Of a stretch of DNA of 64,000 nt, positions 52,689-61,282 are shown piece by piece. A model generated the notes under the pieces. The model was not told where the DNA came from and did not search any database. It saw only the letters and a list, made by a program, of their open reading frames with translations. Made by a program: the position numbers and the translations under genes. How positions within the stretch are numbered: position 1 is the first letter of the stretch; every line of letters begins with the position of its first letter. Source of the stretch: Clostridiales bacterium (GTDB lineage Bacteria > Bacillota > Clostridia > Saccharofermentanales > Saccharofermentanaceae); the NCBI GenBank assembly GCA_017451265.1, contig JAFSPU010000009.1:40009-104008 (forward strand). The letters are read 5' to 3'.

Positions 52689-55462
52689 GTGAACTGTATA
52701 CGATCTTTATATATCCTCTTGAGCTTTTGTTCGAGGTGGTGTTCACTGTTGCGAACAGGATCATCGGTCATCCGGGATGGTCGATAATCGTCTTAAGTCT
52801 CGCAGTCAATTTCCTCGTGCTTCCTCTGTATAACAGAGCTGATGCGGTCCAGAAGGAAGAAAGAGAGCTTGAGGATTCACTTCAGGTCGGAATCGCTAGG
52901 ATAAAGAAGGCCTTTAAGGGCGATGAGAGGATGATGATGCTTCAGGCATACTACAAGGAGAATAACTACTCTCCTTTGTATGTGCTCAAGGGTTCGGTAT
53001 CATTGCTTTTGCAGATTCCTTTCTTTATGGCAGCTTATAACTTCCTGTCACATCTTCCTATCTTGAGAAATGCTTCATTCGGTCCTATCAGTGATTTGGG
53101 TTCGCCTGACGGTATGTATGTCATCGCTGGAGTTACTATCAATGTACTTCCGATTATAATGACGGCGGTAAACTTTATTTCCGGTTATATCTATACCAAG
53201 GGCATGCCTTTAAAGAGCAAGATACAGCTGTACGGAATGGCACTGATCTTCCTGGTTCTGCTTTATAACTCACCGGCGGGACTTGCTTTCTACTGGACTT
53301 TAAACAATGTATTCTCTCTGCTTAAGAATGCACTTTATAAACTTAAGAGACCCGGTTTTGTATTCTCGGTATTCTGTGCCTGCTTAGGACTGTTCGCGGC
53401 CGTATATCTTAATACCGTTTATTACACGCCTTATGCTTCAAGAAGAATGAGGCTCACGGCGTTAAGCCTCGCGCTTATTCTTCCGCTGGTCATCATCCTT
53501 GTTAAGGGTAAGATTAAGCCCGGTTCCGGAAAGTTAATAAGCCTGCCTGAGTATTCCAAGCATGACAGAACTGTCTTTATCGTAAGCGGTCTGTTCATGT
53601 CTCTTCTTACAGGTCTCATGATCCCGTCGGCAGTAGTAAAGATCTCTCCCGATGAGTTCATGGATCTTATGAACCTTAAAAATCCGATCATCTATATCAT
53701 CCATGCACTTTTAATCGCATTGGGTTATTTCATCGTATGGGGAGGAGTATTCTTCAGTCTGGCAAGTGATAGGGTTAAGGCCGTTATAAGCCTTGTATGG
53801 CTCGTTATGTGTCCGGCTTCGCTGGTGTCCTATCTTTTCTTCGGAACCAAGCTCGGTGATATCTCCGTTAACTTCGTTTATTTCATGCCGTTCGAATTTT
53901 CGGCATCTCAGAAGCTTATCAATCTTTGTCTGATCATACTTGCAGCAGTAATCATTTTGTTCTTTAACAGGAAGATGCCTAAGATATGCTCAGAACTGGT
54001 GCTTACTCTTGCGGTTGTTTGTCTCGTCATGAGCGTGATCAACATGATGCCCATCAATAAGGCATATAAAGCCAATGTATCGAAGGCTCAAAATGAGATT
54101 CCCAGATTCACACTCTCTACAGAGGGTCAGAATGTTATGGTCATAATGCTCGACAGAGCTCCCGGTTACCTGGTTCCGATTATCTTCGATGAGTGCCCAC
54201 AGCTTTATGATGAATTCGACGGATTCACATATTATCCGAATGCACTGTCGTTCGGTCATAAGACGAAGTTTGCTTCTGCAGCTCTGTTCGGAGGATATGA
54301 ATATACTCCGGAGGCTTTCAATGAAGCGACAGACAGAACTCTTGTTGATATGCAGAATGAGGCTCTGTCTGTAATGCCTATCATGTTCAGAGATGAAGGT
54401 TTCGAAGTTACGATAATGGATCCTCCGTTTGCCGGATATCAGAATCCCGGTGATCTCACAGTGTTCTCCGGTCCCGAATACGAAGGTATTAATGCATATC
54501 ACACAAAGTATGTTCTGATAGATGATTACTATAAGTTTGAAGAATATCAGGAACAGATATGGTTCAGAAACTTCTTCTGCTACTCGATCTTTAAGATCAG
54601 CCCTCTTTATATTCAGGCAACAGTATATAACGAAGGTCTGTATAATCAGCCTCAGGATCCTGCCAACTACGAGGTCGGCTTCACGATTCCCCAGGCAGGC
54701 TTCGGTGCTTCTTCGAGCGGCGGTGTCGACAGAGACTGTATGGCTTCATATGAAGCTCTGTGCAAGCTTAATGAGGTCACAGTTATAACCGATGAAGATG
54801 TTAATACATTCATGTATATTGACAATGACACAGCTCATGACACGATGCTCTTCCAGGCTCCTGATTATGTTCCTTATCAGTATGTTGATAACGTTCAGTA
54901 CGACATAGATCATGCATACAGATTCGAAACTCCGGTCAACGGTTATTATCTCGATATGAATAACTACACTTCGATGAGACACTATTCAAGTAACGCCGCA
55001 ACTTACTTAAGACTCGGCGAATACTTCGATTTCTTAAGAGAGCAGGGAGTATGGGACAACACGAGAATCATAATTGTTGCCGATCACTCCATCCCCCGTA
55101 CGGATGCCAATCTGTTCGGTTCACAGCTCGATATTAACGGCACATCGATCGATTCGTATAATCCTGTCCTTATGTTTAAGGACTTCGGTGCAACAGGATT
55201 TACCACAGATACCAGCTTTATGACGAATGCTGATGTGCCTTACCTTGCAACTTACGGAGTGATCAGCAACCCCGTTAACCCGTTCACGGGTAACCCAATC
55301 ACAATGGACGGTGTACATGACATGCCCCTGTACATTCTCGATTCCAGTGACTGGTCGATTGCAGGCGCTGACAGTTACCGTTTTGCTGAAGATGACTGGT
55401 ATGCTTTTAACGGCACAAATGTATTTGATATGGATTCCTGGGAGTATGACGGAGTAAGATGA
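52685..55462 (+). CDS. YidC-like/alkaline-phosphatase-superfamily fusion, copy 2
   Basis: 925 aa with the same order of parts: YidC-like core (about 1-220; VNFLVLPLYNRAD with Asn42 at the groove position; NSPAGLAFYWTLNNVFSLLK), about seven extra helices, and the extracytoplasmic domain with Asp490, Thr527 (HKTKFASA), His718 and Asp800-His801. The residue after DH is Ser rather than Gly (VADHSIPR), unlike the other copies. It is the most divergent in the YidC part. The ATG overlaps the copy 1 stop (ATGA) with only GACGGA upstream, so translation is probably coupled. Confidence 0.8.
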   Translation: MSELYTIFIYPLELLFEVVFTVANRIIGHPGWSIIVLSLAVNFLVLPLYNRADAVQKEERELEDSLQVGIARIKKAFKGDERMMMLQAYYKENNYSPLYVLKGSVSLLLQIPFFMAAYNFLSHLPILRNASFGPISDLGSPDGMYVIAGVTINVLPIIMTAVNFISGYIYTKGMPLKSKIQLYGMALIFLVLLYNSPAGLAFYWTLNNVFSLLKNALYKLKRPGFVFSVFCACLGLFAAVYLNTVYYTPYASRRMRLTALSLALILPLVIILVKGKIKPGSGKLISLPEYSKHDRTVFIVSGLFMSLLTGLMIPSAVVKISPDEFMDLMNLKNPIIYIIHALLIALGYFIVWGGVFFSLASDRVKAVISLVWLVMCPASLVSYLFFGTKLGDISVNFVYFMPFEFSASQKLINLCLIILAAVIILFFNRKMPKICSELVLTLAVVCLVMSVINMMPINKAYKANVSKAQNEIPRFTLSTEGQNVMVIMLDRAPGYLVPIIFDECPQLYDEFDGFTYYPNALSFGHKTKFASAALFGGYEYTPEAFNEATDRTLVDMQNEALSVMPIMFRDEGFEVTIMDPPFAGYQNPGDLTVFSGPEYEGINAYHTKYVLIDDYYKFEEYQEQIWFRNFFCYSIFKISPLYIQATVYNEGLYNQPQDPANYEVGFTIPQAGFGASSSGGVDRDCMASYEALCKLNEVTVITDEDVNTFMYIDNDTAHDTMLFQAPDYVPYQYVDNVQYDIDHAYRFETPVNGYYLDMNNYTSMRHYSSNAATYLRLGEYFDFLREQGVWDNTRIIIVADHSIPRTDANLFGSQLDINGTSIDSYNPVLMFKDFGATGFTTDTSFMTNADVPYLATYGVISNPVNPFTGNPITMDGVHDMPLYILDSSDWSIAGADSYRFAEDDWYAFNGTNVFDMDSWEYDGVR

Positions 55463-58248
55463 GTGCTCTATACACATTGTTGATATATCCTCTTGAACTG
55501 TTTTTCGAAGTAGTATTCTCCATCGGAAACAGGGTCGTCGGTCACCCCGGACTCGCGATAATTCTGCTGAGCCTTGCGGTTAATTTCCTGGTGCTTCCTC
55601 TGTATAAGCGAGCTGATGAAGTACAGAAGGAGGAACGTGACTTGGAGGCATCACTTGCTTCCGGTATCGCACACATCAAGAAGACCTTTAAGGGTGACGA
55701 GCGCATGATGATGCTCAACACCTACTATGCACAGAATAACTACTCTCCTCTCTATGTGCTGAGAGGATCGGTATCTTTGCTCCTGCAGATCCCTTTCTTT
55801 ATGGCGGCTTACAGATTCCTGTCAAATCTTAAGCTTCTGCGCGGCGTATCATTCGGACCCATTCACGACCTCGGTGCTCCTGATCAGATGATAGTTCTGG
55901 CGGGCATCGGCATCAATGTGCTCCCGATCCTCATGACACTGATTAACTTCATCTCGGGTTATATATACACCAAGGGGCTGCCTCTTAAAAATAAGGTGCA
56001 GCTCTACGGCATGGCACTTGTTTTCCTTGTGCTGCTTTACAACTCTCCTTCGGGACTTGCTTTCTACTGGACACTTAACAACGTGTTCTCCATGCTCAAG
56101 AACATCTACTACAGGTTCAAGCGCCCCGGCTTTGCGCTGGCGTGCACGGTAGCGGGTGTAGGCGTGCTGCTCATGATATACGTCAACACGCTTTACGATG
56201 CTCCGTATCTTGCAAGGCAGCTCAAGCTTACGGCTTTCGGTGCACTTTTGCTGCTGCCTTTGATCGTACTTGTTATCAAGGATAAGCTTCCGTCTTCGGG
56301 TAAGCGCGCGGGGGCGAAGCTTCAGTACACTAAGAACCATCGCAATATATTCATTCTCGCAGGCATCTTCCTGTCCGTATTCATCGGCATGCTGATACCG
56401 TCTGCGGTACTGAGTTCATCTCCGACGGAGTTCATGGACTATTCGAACCTTCAGTCCCCAAATGTTTATGTAGTCCATTCGGGACTTATCGCAGCAGGTT
56501 TCTTCCTTGTATGGGGAGCAGTATTTTTCTATCTTTCCGGAAGTAAGGTAAGAGTTATCATAAGCCAGATCTGGTGGGCGCTTTGTCCTGTTACCGCTAT
56601 CACTTATCTGTTCTTCGGAACGGATCTGGGTAACATGACCATAACTCTCATGTTCGGATCCTCGTTGGATTATGCTCTTTCCGAGAAAGTTTTGAATATT
56701 CTTCTGATCATAGCGGCGGCTTTCGTTATCATCGTTCTGTTTGTTAAGAAGCCAAAGCTGGCAGAAGGTGTTGCAGTCGTTCTTTCACTCGTATGTGCGG
56801 TGATGACCTTCAGCAATATGAATATCAACAGAAAGACTTTTAACGAGACTAAAGACAGGATCATTATGGAGAACCCCACTCTTCCTCTGTCAACTGATGG
56901 CAGAAATGTCATGGTCCTCATGATAGACAGAGCTCCGGGATTCCTCGTCCCCATAATCTTTGATGAAGTACCCGAGTTAAGAACACAGTTCGACGGATTT
57001 ACATTCTATCCGAATACGATATCTTTTGGTGCCCACACCAAGCATGCAGCTCCAGCGTTGTTCGGAGGCTATGACTATACACCCGGCGCTATCTGTGCCG
57101 ATGAGAATAAGACTTTGCGTCAGACACAGAATGAGGCACTGACTGTCATGCCTTTGATGTTCAGGAATGAGGGATTTGAAGTTACTTTGTTCGATCCTCC
57201 GTTCGCAGGTTACATGTCACCTCCGGATATGACAATGTTCGATGAGCCCGAATATGAGGGAATAAATGCATATATAACGGAAGGAAATCCTTATGTTTCC
57301 TCGCTGGATTTCAGTGCTTATAAGGAAGATATCTGGAACAGAAATTTCTTCTGTTATGCGCTTCTTAAGGTCAGCCCTCTTTTCCTGCAAAGAACTGTTT
57401 ATGATCACGGTAACTACAACAGGGCTGATGTAGGTGTGGTAGAAGGATCAGAGTATTCAATCCCTCAGATATCATACAGCCCCAACTATTCTATTGGTGT
57501 CAGCGAGGACTTCATGGAAGCTTATGAAGTACTTTATAACCTTGCGGATATAACTACTATCGAGCAGAGTAATACCGATACGTTTATGTATGTGGATAAT
57601 GAGACAGCTCATAGTCCGATGCTTCTGTCCGAGCCCGGTTACGCGCCTTCTCAGATAGTAGATAATTCCGAGTATGATCTGACTCATGCTGACAGATTCA
57701 ATGTTAGTATCAACGGATACACTCTTAATATGGATCAGTACAACTGTATGACTCATTATCAGAGTAATGTAGCGGCTTATATGCTTCTCGGTGATTACTT
57801 CGATTATCTGCGTGAGCAGGGTGTATGGGACAATACAAGGATCATCATCGTGGCTGACCACGGAACTATGAACTTTGATGTATCGTTCTTCGGCGAACAG
57901 ACAAATATTGTTAGAAGCGGCATGGAGGCTTATAACCCTGTGTTGATGGTTAAGGACTTCGGTTCCATAGGCTTCACGGTTTCCGATGAATTTATGACAA
58001 ATGCGGATGTTCCATTTATCGCGACACAGGGTATAATAGACAATCCTGTAAATCCGTATACGGGCAATCCGCTTATTACCAATGCGGAGTACGGCAGACC
58101 GATCTGTGTATATGATTCACAGGACAGCAACGTTCTTACTTCTGAAGCTAATGGCGATGCTGTAAGATTTATCGTCGATGAGTGGTATGCCTTCGACGGG
58201 CTTCAGATAATAGATGAAAATGCATGGGAGAGTATCGGACGCGGATGA
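55459..58248 (+). CDS. YidC-like/alkaline-phosphatase-superfamily fusion, copy 3
   Basis: 929 aa. YidC-like core very close to copy 1 in both protein and DNA (Asn42 at the groove position; KRADEVQKEERDLEASL; DERMMMLNTYYAQNNYSP), then about seven helices and the hydrolase domain with Asp490 (LMIDRAPG), Thr527 (AHTKHAAP), His718 and Asp800-His801 (VADHG). The C-terminal tail differs from copies 1 and 2, which share WYAFNGT...DSWE-DG. Start overlaps the copy 2 stop (ATGA); its own stop overlaps the next gene. Confidence 0.8.
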   Translation: MSALYTLLIYPLELFFEVVFSIGNRVVGHPGLAIILLSLAVNFLVLPLYKRADEVQKEERDLEASLASGIAHIKKTFKGDERMMMLNTYYAQNNYSPLYVLRGSVSLLLQIPFFMAAYRFLSNLKLLRGVSFGPIHDLGAPDQMIVLAGIGINVLPILMTLINFISGYIYTKGLPLKNKVQLYGMALVFLVLLYNSPSGLAFYWTLNNVFSMLKNIYYRFKRPGFALACTVAGVGVLLMIYVNTLYDAPYLARQLKLTAFGALLLLPLIVLVIKDKLPSSGKRAGAKLQYTKNHRNIFILAGIFLSVFIGMLIPSAVLSSSPTEFMDYSNLQSPNVYVVHSGLIAAGFFLVWGAVFFYLSGSKVRVIISQIWWALCPVTAITYLFFGTDLGNMTITLMFGSSLDYALSEKVLNILLIIAAAFVIIVLFVKKPKLAEGVAVVLSLVCAVMTFSNMNINRKTFNETKDRIIMENPTLPLSTDGRNVMVLMIDRAPGFLVPIIFDEVPELRTQFDGFTFYPNTISFGAHTKHAAPALFGGYDYTPGAICADENKTLRQTQNEALTVMPLMFRNEGFEVTLFDPPFAGYMSPPDMTMFDEPEYEGINAYITEGNPYVSSLDFSAYKEDIWNRNFFCYALLKVSPLFLQRTVYDHGNYNRADVGVVEGSEYSIPQISYSPNYSIGVSEDFMEAYEVLYNLADITTIEQSNTDTFMYVDNETAHSPMLLSEPGYAPSQIVDNSEYDLTHADRFNVSINGYTLNMDQYNCMTHYQSNVAAYMLLGDYFDYLREQGVWDNTRIIIVADHGTMNFDVSFFGEQTNIVRSGMEAYNPVLMVKDFGSIGFTVSDEFMTNADVPFIATQGIIDNPVNPYTGNPLITNAEYGRPICVYDSQDSNVLTSEANGDAVRFIVDEWYAFDGLQIIDENAWESIGRG

Positions 58249-58976
58249 CAAAGTTTTCAGTCATAGTGCCTGCATATAACGAAGGCGAATCGATTAAGGA
58301 GAATCTGCTTAAGATAGCGCAGACCTTAGATTCGGGCGTCGATTCCTATGAAATTCTCGCGGTAAACGACGGAAGTCCGGATAATACCAAGCAGCAAATT
58401 ATGGAAGTTGCCGATGTTAATCCCCATATCATATATGCGGGCTACGACAAGAACCGCGGTAAGGGCGGAGCAATCAAGCACGGTGTAGAGCTCGCGCAGG
58501 GAGATATCATTGGATTCATCGATGCGGATCTTGATATTTCGCCTGATCATCTTGTTAAGTATCTTGAGCATATGGAGCAGACCGGCTGCGATGTAGTCAT
58601 CGGTTCCAAGATGCATAAGGACTCCAAGCTGGACTATCCTCCGCTTAGAAAGTTCGTATCATTTGGTTACTTTATCGGACTTAAGATCCTCTTCGGTATG
58701 AATATCAAGGATACCCAGACCGGAGTTAAGCTTTACAGAGCATCTTTGATCAAGAAAGTGTCACCTTTACTTAAGGTCAAAGGATATGCATTCGATATTG
58801 AAGTACTTGCACTGTGTGCTCATGAGGGCGCCGTGATCGAACAGATGCCTGTTGAGATTGTTTTTAAAAGAAATGCCTCTTTTGGTAGAATAAGACTTGG
58901 AGACATCTTTAAGATGCTCTTCGATACGATTGGAATCTGGTGGAACCTTAATATCCGAAGGAGTTACTTTAAGTGA
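58245..58976 (+). CDS. GT2, dolichyl/undecaprenyl-phosphate sugar synthase-like
   Basis: 243 aa. GT-A motifs: SVIVPAYNEGESIKENL, AVNDGSPDNT, KNRGKGGAIKHG and GFIDADLDISP (DxD equivalent), with DTQTGVKLYRASLI typical of dolichyl-phosphate glucosyltransferases. It lacks a membrane domain. It would make a polyprenyl-phosphate sugar on the inner face. The ATG at 58245 overlaps copy 3 by 4 nt; the in-frame ATG at 58224 is inside copy 3 and less likely. Confidence 0.85.
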   Translation: MTKFSVIVPAYNEGESIKENLLKIAQTLDSGVDSYEILAVNDGSPDNTKQQIMEVADVNPHIIYAGYDKNRGKGGAIKHGVELAQGDIIGFIDADLDISPDHLVKYLEHMEQTGCDVVIGSKMHKDSKLDYPPLRKFVSFGYFIGLKILFGMNIKDTQTGVKLYRASLIKKVSPLLKVKGYAFDIEVLALCAHEGAVIEQMPVEIVFKRNASFGRIRLGDIFKMLFDTIGIWWNLNIRRSYFK

Positions 58977-61282
58977 AGTGTCTGATTCTTGCCGGCGGTT
59001 TGGGCGAAAGACTTTGGCCATTATCAAGGCGTGATTATCCCAAGCAGTTTATCGAACTGACACAGCATCATTCCGTATTCCAGGACACGATAGCACGTAA
59101 TATGCCGTACTGTGATGAGTTCCTCATTGTGGCAGGAACCGAGCATAAGTATGTTATCGAGAATCAGCTTAAGGCATTCCAGGGCTTGCTTTACAGATCC
59201 TTTTACGAAGACATTCCGAGAAGAACAACAGCATCCGTTTCGCTCGCACTCATGTCGCTTGAGCTTTCTGAGTATGTTCTCATTGTTCCTTCCGATGTCA
59301 TGATAGATGCTTCTTCCGGTTATGCCGATGCCATCCTTAAGGCCAAGAACCTCGCATCTCAAGGAAGGATCGTCGTTTTCGGTAAAGAAGAGGATAAGAT
59401 CAATTCACGTTACGGTTATATATTCGGTGATCCCGTCAAGTTTAAGGAAAAGCCTAAGGACGCTTCTGCTGTTACGGCACCTTTCTACAGGAACCTCGGC
59501 ATGATGCTCGTTCGCGCAGGCGATTTCCTGAATGAATTGAAGAATATAGATCCCGACATAGCCGCGGGCTGCCGCAAGGCATTCTCCATGCGCTCCGAGA
59601 AGGACGGTGACCTTGAGTTCTCCAGGGAAGCTCTCGAGAATGTTGAGCGAATATCTGTGGAGCGACTTGTGCTCGAGAACTCTTCGCAGCTTTCTGTAGT
59701 CGTCTCTGACTTCTCCTGGAACGAGCTTACATCCATCGAAGACCTTGAGAAGTTCTCTTACGGCAACAAGGGTCCCGCGGTAGCCTTCAACAGCGAAGGT
59801 ACTTTCGTAGTAAACAAGTCTGCAAGAAGTGCTGTTGTAGTAAGCGGCATAGAAGATGCAGTTGTGGTAAACACCGCTGATGCTGTTTTCGTCGGCAAGC
59901 GCGGCAGGAGCAGCGAAGACGATCTTAAGAAGTTTTTCGGCGAGGACGGCGAGGACGCGCAGAAGATTGAGAAGTACATTGATGGCAGTGATGTGCACCA
60001 CCGTCAGTGGGGTTATTATGTAGAGCTTGAGAGCTCCAAGAACCATTATGTAAGACATAACTATGTAAGTCCCGGTAAGACTATTTACGAGCATAAGCAT
60101 GACAAGAGAACCGAGAACTGGATCGTAATCTCAGGTAAGGCCAGAGTTATGCTGGACCAGAAGGGGCATACTTATGAAGGTTCCGGTAACATCGAGGTGA
60201 AGCCCGGTGTTATGCACCAGATTTCAAATGTCGGAGACACAGTACTCGAGTTTATAGATACAGCTTACGGTGAAGACATCTTATATGATGACAGACAGGC
60301 AAGATACACTGACGACATCGGCGAGATCGAGTTGGGTGTAAAGATCGAACCCCTCATCAAGTTGCAGCCGGCACTGAAGGAATATATCTGGGGCGGAAAC
60401 CGCCTTAAGGAAGAGTTCGGCATCAAGACTGATATGGAGCGCATCGCTGAGGCGTGGGTACTCTCCACTCATCCTGACGGTCAGTCCCGTGTTGTTAACG
60501 GAAGACACCGCGGTATGTATCTCGGTAAGTATATCGAGACTGTAGGTAAGGCTTCCCTCGGCTGGAAGTGCGCCCCGCTTCGTTCATTCCCGCTTCTCCT
60601 GAAGCTTATCGATGCCAGGGATGACCTGTCTGTTCAGGTTCACCCCGATGACGATTATGCTCTTGAGAATGAGTCTTCCTACGGCAAGAACGAAATGTGG
60701 TATGTGCTTGACTCGAAGCCCGGGGCAGGTTTGTATGTTGGCTTTAAGAGAGATGTAACACGAGAAGAAGTCGAGGCAGCTGTTAAGGACGGAACCGTAA
60801 CGGATCTTCTCAACTTTGTTCCTACCAAGAAGGGGGATGTGTTCTTTATCCCCGCGGGAACAGTGCACGCCATCGGCGCTGGCAACCTGATCTGTGAAGT
60901 ACAGCAGTCGAGCAACTGCACCTACAGGCTCTATGATTACAACCGAGTCGACAGATACGGCAACAGGCGCGAACTTCACCTTGAGAAGGGACTTGAAGTA
61001 GCCGATTACAGAAAGTACGAGCCCCAGAAGTTTGACGGTGACGGCGACCTTATCTGCAGGTGCAAGTATTTTGAGGTAATGGTTCACGATGTGGAAGGCA
61101 GCCTTACAGTAGCGGCCGACGACAGCAAGTTCGATGCAGTGGTTTGTCTTGAAGGAAAAGGATCCGTCAAATGTGCGGATGCTGAAGTATCACTGAAGCC
61201 GGGTGACTCTGTGTTTGTTCCGGCGTCAAAGGATTCCATCGTCTTTGAAGGCACCATGAAGGTGCTTCTGTGTCATATCTGA
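58973..61282 (+). CDS. ManC-cupin-ManA fusion: mannose-1-P guanylyltransferase with two phosphomannose isomerase modules
   Basis: 769 aa. Residues of roughly 1-330 are a mannose-1-phosphate guanylyltransferase (LAGGLGERLWPLSRRDYPKQF; SRYGYIFGD; FKEKP). A type II cupin isomerase domain starts near Trp346 (EHKHDKRTENWIVISGKA). From about 460 to 769 is a type I zinc isomerase (ManA): Gln555, His557, Glu574 and His632 form the metal site, with EYIWGGNRLKEEF at its start. It converts fructose-6-P to mannose-6-P and mannose-1-P to GDP-mannose; phosphomannomutase is elsewhere. GTG start overlaps the previous stop; AAGGAG at 58958-58963. Confidence 0.9.
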   Translation: MKCLILAGGLGERLWPLSRRDYPKQFIELTQHHSVFQDTIARNMPYCDEFLIVAGTEHKYVIENQLKAFQGLLYRSFYEDIPRRTTASVSLALMSLELSEYVLIVPSDVMIDASSGYADAILKAKNLASQGRIVVFGKEEDKINSRYGYIFGDPVKFKEKPKDASAVTAPFYRNLGMMLVRAGDFLNELKNIDPDIAAGCRKAFSMRSEKDGDLEFSREALENVERISVERLVLENSSQLSVVVSDFSWNELTSIEDLEKFSYGNKGPAVAFNSEGTFVVNKSARSAVVVSGIEDAVVVNTADAVFVGKRGRSSEDDLKKFFGEDGEDAQKIEKYIDGSDVHHRQWGYYVELESSKNHYVRHNYVSPGKTIYEHKHDKRTENWIVISGKARVMLDQKGHTYEGSGNIEVKPGVMHQISNVGDTVLEFIDTAYGEDILYDDRQARYTDDIGEIELGVKIEPLIKLQPALKEYIWGGNRLKEEFGIKTDMERIAEAWVLSTHPDGQSRVVNGRHRGMYLGKYIETVGKASLGWKCAPLRSFPLLLKLIDARDDLSVQVHPDDDYALENESSYGKNEMWYVLDSKPGAGLYVGFKRDVTREEVEAAVKDGTVTDLLNFVPTKKGDVFFIPAGTVHAIGAGNLICEVQQSSNCTYRLYDYNRVDRYGNRRELHLEKGLEVADYRKYEPQKFDGDGDLICRCKYFEVMVHDVEGSLTVAADDSKFDAVVCLEGKGSVKCADAEVSLKPGDSVFVPASKDSIVFEGTMKVLLCHI

